Shown piece after piece: positions 6,344 to 13,485 of a stretch of DNA of 13,485 nt. The stretch is taken from positions 1 through 13,485 of the forward strand of contig CAIXXI010000385.1 in the NCBI GenBank assembly GCA_903923345.1, written 5' to 3'. Numbering within the stretch: the first letter of the stretch is position 1; each line of letters starts with the position of its first letter. A model generated the notes under the pieces. That model was not told where the DNA came from, did no database searches, and saw only the letters and a program-made list of their open reading frames with translations. The position numbers were made by a program, and so were the translations under genes. The stretch comes from an uncultured Burkholderiales bacterium. GTDB lineage: Bacteria > Pseudomonadota > Gammaproteobacteria > Burkholderiales > Burkholderiaceae_E.

Positions 6344-8860
6344 TCAGGCGCCGCGCAGCGTGGCCAGCGGTGGGCTTTCGACCACGCTTCGCAGGCTGAA
6401 CCATCCGGCAATCACAGACAGGGCCGTACCCACCAGGATCGCGATGGGCAGCGTGCTCCAGCGCGGTGTGAATTCAAATTGAAACACCTGATGCGCCAGC
6501 ACCGCACCGATCGCCATCGCACCCAGTGCGGCCAGAAGCCCGGCCAAAGCGCCGGTGATGGCCAGCTCGAACAATTGCGCCCGATGCAATTGCGCGCGGG
6601 AGGCACCGAGCGCGCGCATCAAACCCGCCTCGCGAACCCGATCGTCCCTTGAGCTGGCCAGCGCGGCATACAGCACCATCACCCCAGCGGCCAGGGTAAA
6701 CAGAAACAGGAATTGCACTGCGCGCACCACATGCTCCAGGATCGACTGCACCTGCTGCACGATCGAGCTGGTATCGAAGACCGTGAGGTTCGGAAAGCGT
6801 GCCAGCAGTTCGTTGGTCGCAGCCAGCCTCGACGGCGGCAGATAAAACGAGGTGATCCAGGTCTGCGGTCGATCGCCCAATGCACGGGGACTCATGATCA
6901 AAAAGAAATTGACCTGCATTGAGTCCCAGGCCACTTTGCGCGCACCGACCGTCGTCACCTCGACCGGCTCGCCGGCAATGTCGAAGGTCAGGCGATCGCC
7001 CAGGCTCAAACCCAGCGTCTGCATGATGCCGATCTCGATGGACGCTTCCGGCTCGGCGGGATCCAGCCATCGACCTGTCACCGTTCGATTGTGCGGCTGA
7101 ATGGTCGAGAGATAAGACAGGTTGAACTCGCGATCGACCAGGCGGCGGGCACGGTCCGAATCGAACTGCGACAGATCGACCGGCTTGCCGTTGATCTCAA
7201 CCAACCGGCCCCGCACCATGGGCAGCAACTCGGCCTGCCGGATCCCCAGCGAGGTGAGCATGTCGGAGACCGCGTCGCGCTGGTCGGGCTGGATGTTGAT
7301 GAGAAAACGGTTGGGCGCATCAGGCGGTGCCGCACGCTGCCAGCTGTCGAGCAGATCCCCGCGGGTCACCGTCAACAGCATCAGCGCCATCAGCCCGACC
7401 GACAGGGCTGCGGTCTGTGCAATCGAAGCACCCTGCCTGCGACTCCAGGATGCGAGCGCCACGCGCAGCGCGGCATTGTGGCTGCCCTGACCGACCAGGT
7501 GACGCAGTGGCGACAGCAGACGGATCGCAAGCCACGACACACCGACGAAAATCACTGCTGCAGCCGCAAAGCCCAGGATCGCCATCCCAGCCAACTTGCG
7601 GTCTCCCGAAAGCCACAGCAACAGAACCGAAAACGCACCCAAGGCCAGCAGCGCTGCAATCCAGGCGGAGACTGGCGGTGCGCCGAGGTCTCGTCGCAAC
7701 ACCCGCAGCGGGGGCACACCCGCAAGCCGTGCCAAGGGCACCGCCGCAAAGCCCAGCAACAACAGCAGACCGGCCACTGTGGCTTGTATCCCGGGCAGCA
7801 TCGAGGCTGCGGGCAGTGCGAATTTGAGCGCCGGCCCGGCGAGCTTCACCAGCATCAGATGCCCGAGCCAGCCGATCGCAGAACCGATCAGGCCACCAGC
7901 CAGACCCAGCCACAGCATCTGGAGCAGCAAGGCACTGAAGAGTCGGCTCTGGGTGATACCAATAGCACGCATCACCGCACAACCGTCCAGATGGCGCTGG
8001 GCAAATCGACGAGCAGCCACCGCAATCGCCACGGCGGCAATCAGTGCAGCGAGCAAGGACACTAGCGCGAGAAACTGCTGAGCGCGATCCAGCGTGGCCC
8101 TCAACTCGGGCCGACCGTTATCCAGCGACTCCATGCGCTGGCCTCGCGAAAGGCCCTGTGCGGCCCAGTTCTCGAAGGCCGAAAGCTGGTTCGCATCGCC
8201 AGACAACAAGGTGCGGTGGGTCACGCGACTGGCAGGCTGCACCAACCCTGTCGAGGCCAGATCGGACAGCGCCATCATGGCCCGAGGTGCGAAGTTCACG
8301 AAATTGGCGCCACGATCAGGCTCGAGTGCAATCACCCGAGTAATCTGAAAACGCCGCTCGCCCAGATGCAGCGAATCGCCGATCGACACTCCCAGCGCCT
8401 GCAGCAACGAAGGATCGACCCAGACCGTGCCGTCCTGCGGGATGGAGTCGGCCGGCGCATCCGGCCCATCGAGTTCAGTGCGCGTGCGCAAGGTACCCCG
8501 CAGCGGATAGCCGGGGCTGACCGCTTTTACTGAGGTCAGCACTGCTGCCGGTGCCGATTGGCTCGGGCTGGCATCGGCCAATGCCATGCTGGGAAAACTC
8601 ACTGTCTGCGCACTGCGCAATCCACCGGTCTGCGCCTGCTTGAGCACGGTCTCGGGCAACGGGGCATCCGAAGCAATCACCAGGTCGGCGCCCAGCAACT
8701 GACGCGCCTGCAGGTTCAGTGCGAGGCGAATGCGATCGACGAAAAAGCCAACGCTGGAAATGGCAGCGACCGCAATGATCAGCGCGGCCAACAGCAGCGT
8801 CAGTTCGCCTGCACGGAAATCCCGGCGCAGCCAGGCGGTGGACAGTGAGAAAGGATTCAT
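6344..8860 (-). CDS. YbbP-like FtsX-family ABC transporter permease
   Basis: An 838-residue inner-membrane protein close in size to E. coli YbbP. TM1 is at about 19-41, followed by a periplasmic domain (about 45-255); a first FtsX module (about 260-380, with the cytoplasmic loop CAVMRAIGIT); two more helices (about 399-448) and another near 480-500; a second periplasmic domain (about 505-710); and a C-terminal FtsX module (715-838, loop EAGLMRALGAS, ending PPLATLRGA). This duplicated MacB/LolC-type architecture belongs to permeases that move lipids, peptides or signals rather than import nutrients. They need a YbbA/LolD-like ATPase, but none is in the window. The ATG overlaps the stop of the heptosyltransferase gene (ATGA), with AGGAG 10 nt upstream. 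Substrate unknown; the LPS neighbour suggests an envelope role. Confidence 0.9.
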   Translation of the reverse strand: MNPFSLSTAWLRRDFRAGELTLLLAALIIAVAAISSVGFFVDRIRLALNLQARQLLGADLVIASDAPLPETVLKQAQTGGLRSAQTVSFPSMALADASPSQSAPAAVLTSVKAVSPGYPLRGTLRTRTELDGPDAPADSIPQDGTVWVDPSLLQALGVSIGDSLHLGERRFQITRVIALEPDRGANFVNFAPRAMMALSDLASTGLVQPASRVTHRTLLSGDANQLSAFENWAAQGLSRGQRMESLDNGRPELRATLDRAQQFLALVSLLAALIAAVAIAVAARRFAQRHLDGCAVMRAIGITQSRLFSALLLQMLWLGLAGGLIGSAIGWLGHLMLVKLAGPALKFALPAASMLPGIQATVAGLLLLLGFAAVPLARLAGVPPLRVLRRDLGAPPVSAWIAALLALGAFSVLLLWLSGDRKLAGMAILGFAAAAVIFVGVSWLAIRLLSPLRHLVGQGSHNAALRVALASWSRRQGASIAQTAALSVGLMALMLLTVTRGDLLDSWQRAAPPDAPNRFLINIQPDQRDAVSDMLTSLGIRQAELLPMVRGRLVEINGKPVDLSQFDSDRARRLVDREFNLSYLSTIQPHNRTVTGRWLDPAEPEASIEIGIMQTLGLSLGDRLTFDIAGEPVEVTTVGARKVAWDSMQVNFFLIMSPRALGDRPQTWITSFYLPPSRLAATNELLARFPNLTVFDTSSIVQQVQSILEHVVRAVQFLFLFTLAAGVMVLYAALASSRDDRVREAGLMRALGASRAQLHRAQLFELAITGALAGLLAALGAMAIGAVLAHQVFQFEFTPRWSTLPIAILVGTALSVIAGWFSLRSVVESPPLATLRGA

Positions 8861-9921
8861 GCGTTCTGACTCCTGACCGCCGCAGCGATCGATGCACTGC
8901 CAAGCAGCCGATCCATTGCAGCCAGAATATCGCTCACTGCAGGCACCTGCCCGATACCCCCAAAGCTTTCACAGGGGGCATCGCCACTAACCGCGCATTG
9001 CGTGGCATCGAAGTCGCAAAAAATGCCGAGGGTGGGTCGGCCCAGCGCGCCGGCCAGATGGGTGAATCCGGTATCCAGGCCGACCACGATGTCGGCAGAC
9101 TCGAGCAATCCGGCACAGTCGGCCACGCTCAGAAACGGCGGAACAATACCCACGGACTTCGAGCCCTTCACGGCAGCCGAATCAGGCTCTGCGCTGACAT
9201 CCAACACAGGCCCACAGGCGTGAGCCAATCGCAGCGCGCGCTCGCGTTCAGGTTGATTGCCCCAGAACCAGACCAGATCCCTGCCGCTCGCAGCCAGCCG
9301 CTTGCCCACCTCAATCCAGTGCGACTCAGGCCACAGTTTCTCAGGCCGGCTGGCGCCTGGAATCAGCACGGCGCGAGGGCGATCATCAGCCAACCATCCG
9401 GGTGAAAACGGCCTGGCTTTCAGACCGAACCGAGCCGGTGTGTTCACCACATACCCCAGCGCACCTGCAGCCACCAGCCGATTACGCTGCACCACATGCA
9501 GTGAGCGCTCGACTGAGATAGCACGGTCGTAGGCCAGTGATGCCAATGGCTCCCGGGCCGAACTCCAGGCATGGCCTGCGCGATGGGCTGTGCGGGCGAG
9601 CCTTGAAACCGCCGCACTCTTGATCAGCCCCTGGCAATCGATCACCCAGTCGTAGCGAGTTGCGCGCAGTCGCCTCACGAATTCAAGGAGTGCCGCGCGG
9701 TTGGCCGGATCATGCAGGCGCTTTCGCCACCGCCGCCAGGCGATCGGGATGACCTGATTGATACCCGGATTCATCTGTGCAATCGCGGCGAAGGGTGCCT
9801 CGCAGACCCAGTCGATGCGGGCATCCGGCATGTGTGCCAGCACATCCGCCACCAGCGGCTGGGCATGGACGATATCGCCCATAGAGGACATCTTGACCAC
9901 GAGAATCCTGGCGCCGCGCAT
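8857..9921 (-). CDS. waaC: Lipopolysaccharide heptosyltransferase I-like protein
   Basis: A 354-residue family 9 glycosyltransferase with the GT-B layout, predicted to add the first L-glycero-D-manno-heptose to Kdo of the LPS inner core on the cytoplasmic face. The N-terminus ILVVKMSSMGDIVHAQP matches WaaC, with Asp16 in the place of the catalytic Asp. AWRRWRKRL (61-69) is also typical of WaaC. The C-terminal domain holds LIPGASRPEKLWPESHW (186-202), with Lys195 likely contacting nucleotide sugar, and GLDTGFTHLAGALGRPT (281-297), with Asp283. It is somewhat longer than the usual 320 or so residues; part of the excess lies around 243-265. The start codon shares one base with the DUF4254 stop (TGATG), and its own stop overlaps the permease ATG, so it sits in a coupled chain. 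A different GT9 acceptor is possible. Confidence 0.87.
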   Translation of the reverse strand: MRGARILVVKMSSMGDIVHAQPLVADVLAHMPDARIDWVCEAPFAAIAQMNPGINQVIPIAWRRWRKRLHDPANRAALLEFVRRLRATRYDWVIDCQGLIKSAAVSRLARTAHRAGHAWSSAREPLASLAYDRAISVERSLHVVQRNRLVAAGALGYVVNTPARFGLKARPFSPGWLADDRPRAVLIPGASRPEKLWPESHWIEVGKRLAASGRDLVWFWGNQPERERALRLAHACGPVLDVSAEPDSAAVKGSKSVGIVPPFLSVADCAGLLESADIVVGLDTGFTHLAGALGRPTLGIFCDFDATQCAVSGDAPCESFGGIGQVPAVSDILAAMDRLLGSASIAAAVRSQNA

Positions 9922-10571
9922 CAGCCCTGCGCGCGTGCCTTGCCCTCGGCCACCAGAGCGGGGTTGAGCTTCGGGTCGTTGTACATCTTGAACTGACGGT
10001 AGATCCGGAAAAAACCGCGGCCTTCAGACAGCTCATCGAACAGCCGGTCGAGGCATCCGGCCAGGTCATTGCGCTGGGTCTGAAGCTGCTGATGCCGCGC
10101 CGACATGGTCTGGCGATGCGCTGCATCCACATCGGTGCGGACGGTCTGCAGGCCCATGTGATGCACTTTGAGTGAGAGGATCGACAGCCGATCGATCATG
10201 GCACCCGCAGTCTCGCTCGACAGGCGCGCCTGCGGATGGCGCAGCCAATCCTGCGTCAGTTTCAACAGCGCATCGTCGATACGCTCCATCGCATCATTGC
10301 GCGCCTGGTTGAATCGATCGATGTTGCGCTTGTTGGCCGCGATATCGGCATCCGAGGCCATCGTGCGACGGGCCAGGTCTTCTTCAGCCCACAGCGAACA
10401 GTTGAAGCGGTGATTGACCAGCACCCACTCCCAGACTTCAGCGAGTTGCCCCGAAGGCAGACCGTCTCGCACGGCTTGATCCTGTGCGGGCCAATCCGGG
10501 CGCATCAGGCAGGCATCATGAAACGCAAGGACTGCGGCGGCACGAAACGGCAGGAGGTTCTGGGAGGGCAT
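9921..10571 (-). CDS. DUF4254 domain-containing protein
   Basis: A 216-residue, mostly helical, soluble protein. It carries the DUF4254 signature: RFNCSLWAEEDLAR (55-68), NKRNIDRFNQARNDAMERID (80-99) and TAGAMIDRLSILSLKVHHM (121-139). The biochemical function is unknown; in other genomes the family often lies next to glycosyltransferases and LPS or surface-glycan genes, which agrees with the WaaC gene starting in its stop codon here. No signal peptide or membrane helix is visible. The ATG at 10571 is the first usable start, because an in-frame TGA lies about 25 nt upstream; the only nearby purine-rich sequence (GCAGG) abuts the start codon, so initiation may be weak or coupled to the lipase gene ending 47 nt upstream. 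Confidence 0.85.
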   Translation of the reverse strand: MPSQNLLPFRAAAVLAFHDACLMRPDWPAQDQAVRDGLPSGQLAEVWEWVLVNHRFNCSLWAEEDLARRTMASDADIAANKRNIDRFNQARNDAMERIDDALLKLTQDWLRHPQARLSSETAGAMIDRLSILSLKVHHMGLQTVRTDVDAAHRQTMSARHQQLQTQRNDLAGCLDRLFDELSEGRGFFRIYRQFKMYNDPKLNPALVAEGKARAQG

Positions 10572-10588
10572 CCTGCAAGGATAACCGG

Positions 10589-10613
10589 TCGGGGTCCTTC
10601 AGGATCTCCCCGA
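10589..10613 (-). other. Hairpin between the patatin and DUF4254 genes
   Basis: TCGGGG (10589-10594) pairs with CCCCGA (10608-10613), and inside the 13-nt loop a short GGA/TCC helix can form, giving a compact structure in the 47-nt gap. No T-run follows on the minus strand, so read-through is likely. It could be a partial terminator, an RNA stability element, or incidental. Confidence 0.3.
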
Positions 10614-10618
10614 GGTGC

Positions 10619-12997
10619 TCAGAGGCCGGGCCGTCCCAGGAACAGATAGAAGAGCCGGTTATTGCCCTGCGCATAACCGTAGCCCAGATAGACCGGGCCG
10701 ATGGCGGTGTGTGCGCCAATGAATGCAGTGGCACCGTAGATCCAGCCCGGCTGCTGCAAGCCGATCGCGATGCCATCCATCTTGCCGCCCTCGAGCGCGA
10801 AGCCGCCGTAGATGCCTCGCCCAAGCGGATCGGGCAAGGTATAGAGCTGGTTCTGATAGCTCAGGCTGCCGTAGCGCAAAGAGGTGCCCAGAATCTGGTT
10901 GAGCTGCAGACCCGACAAATTCATGAATCCGCCCAGGCTGAAGGCCTGGTTCAAAGACAGGCGATTGCTGCCCTCGCCCAGGCGAACACTTGCCGCCAGG
11001 GTATGGTCTCCGAAGCTGACCACCTGCTTGCCGTAAACCTCGGCTCGTTGGGTGTTGTAGTTGCCGCCCAGATCACTGTCGACCTGCTCGGCTCGAAAAC
11101 TTGCCCCGATGACATAACCATCCCGCGGAAAATCCGTGGCGTCGAGCTGGTCGGCCACCAGCGTGAGCTGCCCACCATAGTAGTCATCCTTCGACTCGGG
11201 CGCGGAGATGCTGCCTGTACGGGGAAAGCTGTTGCGCCTGCCCGCGAAGATGCCGATTCGGCCTTCTCCATATCGACCCTGAACGCCGAAATCCAGCCCA
11301 GCCTGATTGGTTCGCACACCATACTCGGCGATTCGCTTGTTGCCGCTATAGACCCAGATCGGTGTCTGCTCGCTCAGCCAGTTCGGTACTGCGAACCATT
11401 GCGAAACACCCCGATTGAACGGTTGGAAGAGTTCTGCATAGAAACGGCTCAGCGTGCCGACCTGGAGTTCAGTCTTGAACTCGCCACCAAAACTGTTGAC
11501 ATCCGGGCGTCTATAGCCGACCAGCAGGTTGAAGAAACCATTTGCGGCGGTGTCGGCCGAGGCGCCGAGGCCGAATCGAAGGTAGTTGGGCCCCCAGGAT
11601 CGCTCGGTCAGGCTGATCTCGAGCGTCTGTCCTGGCGGGGTCGGAACCAGGGAATAGCTGATCCGCTCAAAGTCGCCGAGTGCGTTCCATCGATTGATCC
11701 GGGCATCGATGTCAGCGGTTTCGAGCTCACCTGAAGTCGGAAACCGAGTCAGAGCCAGCAGGGCTCGGCGGTTGGCTTCGTTGCTGCCAACCAGCCTCAC
11801 GCCGGTGTACTGATTGTTTCGGACGATGCGAGCAGCGCGCGCGGCTTTCCATTGCGCGTAGTCAGCCTCACTGAGTGCGAGCTGCCGCAGTTGGTCGGCC
11901 ATCGCCTCGGTGGCCGCCTCCCCCGCCGGAATGCCATCAACACCGCGGCTGAAACTGGCCGCACCGATATCGCCGAGTTCGGGCCGGATCATCACGTCCC
12001 GCCCGGGCTGAACCTCTGCCCTCGAGTCGCGCATGTTGCGCTCCATGAGCACACCGATCATCTGACCCGCCACGCTCACCAAGGTGCCGAGCTGATCGCG
12101 CTTCAGCAGCGGGCTGCCGATGTCGACCGCGATCACCGCGTCTGCGCAGAGTTCACGCACGATGTCGACCGGCATGTTGCGGGTCAGCCCACCATCGACC
12201 AGCAGGCGACCATCAATTTCGACCGGCGAAAATGCCGACGGCACCGCCATGCTGGCTCGCACCGCAGCGGGAAGGCTGCCATGGTCCTGCACCACGAGCT
12301 CCCCGGTCTCGATGTCGGTGGTCATCGCCCTGAACGGGATCGGCAGTCGATCGAAGGAATCGAGCAGGGTCGACGATCCAAGCAACTTGTGCAGGAAGAG
12401 CTCAATCTTCTGCCCGGCAACCAGACCGGAGGGCACTTGCACCGAGCCGTCTCTGATACCCACCGTGATATCGAACAGGAAAGCCTTTTCCTCATTCTTT
12501 CGGCGGGTCGGCTGGTCGCGTCGTGGCGGCGCATCCTTGAACATGTCGCGGTCCCAGTCGACCGAACGCAGCTGTGCCTCGATTTCGTCTGGCGACAGAC
12601 CACTTGCATAGGCTGCGCCCACAGCCGATCCGGCGCTGGTACCGGCGATGCAATCAACCGGAACCCGCATGGCTTCGAGTGCCCTGAGGACACCGACGTG
12701 GGCAAAGCCTCGGGCACCGCCCCCTGACAGGGCCAAACCAACACGACGACGACCCTGACCCCGTGCGTCTGATGAATCGGCAGACGCTGAGGGTTCAGAT
12801 TGAGCAGCTTGGCTGAGGCTGCGAGGCGCGCCCAAGCCGTTGGACTGAGGCAGCGAACCCGGCGCCTTCAATCCCTGCGCACCCCCCAGCGCAGGGATAA
12901 AGCATAGGGCGGCCATCCAGAATCGGCGCGAAGCCGTTCGAGTCCAGAACCCGTGCGACGGGGCACGCGTTCTGGGGATGAGCAGGGCCGGGCTCAT
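10619..12997 (-). CDS. Patatin-like phospholipase with Omp85-type barrel (PlpD/type Vd-like)
   Basis: A 792-residue predicted secreted outer-membrane lipase. A signal peptide with a long basic n-region is likely (hydrophobic stretch about 27-38, possible cleavage after Ala40). The patatin domain (about 82-375) has the oxyanion loop SGGGARG (91-97), the nucleophile Ser121 in GTSAG, and Asp268 in the DGG motif, so the Ser-Asp dyad is intact. A POTRA-like segment (about 395-465) leads to a C-terminal BamA-like barrel (about 468-792) starting WGPNYLRFGLG and containing FPRDGY and the LGGFMNLSG segment. This order matches PlpD of Pseudomonas, where the barrel anchors or exports the phospholipase. 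The protein ends FYLFLGRPGL, not in the aromatic residue usual for barrels. ATG at 12997, 15 nt after the upstream stop; no good ribosome-binding site, and an in-frame TTG precedes it. Confidence 0.92.
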   Translation of the reverse strand: MSPALLIPRTRAPSHGFWTRTASRRFWMAALCFIPALGGAQGLKAPGSLPQSNGLGAPRSLSQAAQSEPSASADSSDARGQGRRRVGLALSGGGARGFAHVGVLRALEAMRVPVDCIAGTSAGSAVGAAYASGLSPDEIEAQLRSVDWDRDMFKDAPPRRDQPTRRKNEEKAFLFDITVGIRDGSVQVPSGLVAGQKIELFLHKLLGSSTLLDSFDRLPIPFRAMTTDIETGELVVQDHGSLPAAVRASMAVPSAFSPVEIDGRLLVDGGLTRNMPVDIVRELCADAVIAVDIGSPLLKRDQLGTLVSVAGQMIGVLMERNMRDSRAEVQPGRDVMIRPELGDIGAASFSRGVDGIPAGEAATEAMADQLRQLALSEADYAQWKAARAARIVRNNQYTGVRLVGSNEANRRALLALTRFPTSGELETADIDARINRWNALGDFERISYSLVPTPPGQTLEISLTERSWGPNYLRFGLGASADTAANGFFNLLVGYRRPDVNSFGGEFKTELQVGTLSRFYAELFQPFNRGVSQWFAVPNWLSEQTPIWVYSGNKRIAEYGVRTNQAGLDFGVQGRYGEGRIGIFAGRRNSFPRTGSISAPESKDDYYGGQLTLVADQLDATDFPRDGYVIGASFRAEQVDSDLGGNYNTQRAEVYGKQVVSFGDHTLAASVRLGEGSNRLSLNQAFSLGGFMNLSGLQLNQILGTSLRYGSLSYQNQLYTLPDPLGRGIYGGFALEGGKMDGIAIGLQQPGWIYGATAFIGAHTAIGPVYLGYGYAQGNNRLFYLFLGRPGL

Positions 12998-13012
12998 CAA
13001 TGCATCAAGCTG

Positions 13013-13485
13013 TCAGCGCTGAGCAGGAGCCGCAGGTGCGGGTGTCTCAAGCTGGGCGGGAGCGACGGGAGCGGGCACCGAAGGCAGACCGGGCGTCGGG
13101 CTTGCCGGAGCGGGAATCGGTGCGGCCGCCGGAGCCGGTGCCGGTGCGACGGGCGTTGCTGCTGGTGCAGCGGGTACAGCTGGCGCTCCGGGTGCAGCCG
13201 GTGCTGGCGCGGCAGGGGGTATGCCCTGCGGGGTTTGCTGCTCATCCACCGCGGTCACATCGGTCACGTAGTAGCGCGTCTCGCCGAAGCAACTGCCCGG
13301 CAATCCGATCTTCTGCTCATAGGACAAGGACACCCGCCGCCCCATGTACCGGTTGATTTTCTGGGCAACTGCATCGTCCCAGACGGTGAACTCGAACTTC
13401 TCCGGCATGGCTCCCGGCATGGCAACCAGGGCAATCTCGCCTTCCCAGGTCTTGCAGATCAGACCCTTATTGGAAAATTTCTGGA
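13013..13485 (-). CDS. Conserved hypothetical protein with Pro/Ala-rich tail (5' end outside window)
   Basis: The minus frame is open to the window edge; the 156 visible residues begin QKFSNKGLICKTWEGEIALV and continue with MPGAMPEKFEFTVWDD and GSCFGETRYYVTDV. This resembles a widespread small proteobacterial family of unknown function whose members start with one membrane helix (here it would lie beyond the edge); some carry a misleading 6-phosphogluconate dehydrogenase label. The family core ends near residue 80. Residues about 89-156 are a low-complexity Pro/Ala tail with scattered Thr, Val and Gln, unusual for the family as I know it, and perhaps an extended linker across the periplasm. 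It ends 15 nt before the patatin gene, suggesting cotranscription. Confidence 0.7.
   Translation of the reverse strand, partial: QKFSNKGLICKTWEGEIALVAMPGAMPEKFEFTVWDDAVAQKINRYMGRRVSLSYEQKIGLPGSCFGETRYYVTDVTAVDEQQTPQGIPPAAPAPAAPGAPAVPAAPAATPVAPAPAPAAAPIPAPASPTPGLPSVPAPVAPAQLETPAPAAPAQR

Noticed and set aside
4416..6652. Several plus-strand frames opposite rmuC and the globin
   Set aside because: They overlap each other and recognised minus-strand genes; the compositions are Arg/Ser- or His/Gln-rich shadows of the real frames.
7091..8065. Plus-strand frame of 324 codons opposite the permease gene
   Set aside because: Gln/His/Arg-rich shadow of membrane-protein codons; no recognisable domain.
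10484..12727. Two long plus-strand frames opposite the patatin gene
   Set aside because: Both are antisense to a patatin/Omp85 protein with all its motifs intact; neither has family features.
13020..13216. Possible tandem DNA repeat in the GC-rich 3' part of the last gene
   Set aside because: The period is irregular and explained by a low-complexity Pro/Ala protein sequence; no fixed repeat unit.
12997..13245. Minus-strand frame of 82 codons between the last two genes
   Set aside because: Pro/Arg/Leu-rich out-of-frame reading of the Pro/Ala-tail coding sequence; the overlapping frame carries the conserved family core.

Overview
The window is a GC-rich (roughly 60% by eye) bacterial chromosome segment. 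The isocitrate lyase, the LPS heptosyltransferase, the DUF4254 gene, the patatin/Omp85 protein and the BCAM0308-type gene together suggest a betaproteobacterium, probably Burkholderiales or a relative. This is inferred from family resemblance; no phylogenetic marker such as rRNA is present. Almost everything is on the minus strand. The only plus-strand content is a toxin-antitoxin remnant at the left edge. I see no rRNA, tRNA, IS element, CRISPR array or prophage.

Right part (13485 down to about 4591, minus strand): a tightly packed run that looks like one or two operons. In transcription order it holds a conserved hypothetical protein with a Pro/Ala-rich tail (cut by the window edge), a patatin lipase fused to an Omp85-type barrel (PlpD/type Vd-like), a DUF4254 protein, a heptosyltransferase I-like protein (WaaC), a YbbP-like FtsX-family permease, a group II truncated haemoglobin and RmuC. 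From DUF4254 to RmuC the genes overlap or lie 0-17 nt apart (TGATG, ATGA, 17 nt, 5 nt), which implies coupled translation. The first part is about the envelope (outer-membrane lipase, LPS core, an export-type permease). The last two genes are an oxygen/NO-binding globin and a DNA-rearrangement limiter.

Middle part (4495 to 2041, minus strand): a BCAM0308-family zinc-ribbon protein, a small DUF2934 protein and a PRPP-binding phosphoribosyltransferase-family protein. In Burkholderia, BCAM0308 itself lies in a low-oxygen-activated locus, so this trio may be a small stress module. It is followed by a crotonase-family protein that lacks one of the two classical catalytic glutamates. Between the phosphoribosyltransferase and the crotonase is a promoter-like sequence whose -10 box overlaps a perfect 8-bp inverted repeat, a candidate operator.

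Left part (2040 to 1): isocitrate lyase (aceA, glyoxylate shunt) has its own 278-bp upstream region with an AT-rich block, a promoter candidate and two direct repeats, and a clear intrinsic terminator downstream. Convergent to it is the C-terminal end of a Phd/YefM-type antitoxin. The reading frame that overlaps its stop starts like a PIN toxin (MKLLVD) but ends after 15 codons, so the toxin looks lost.
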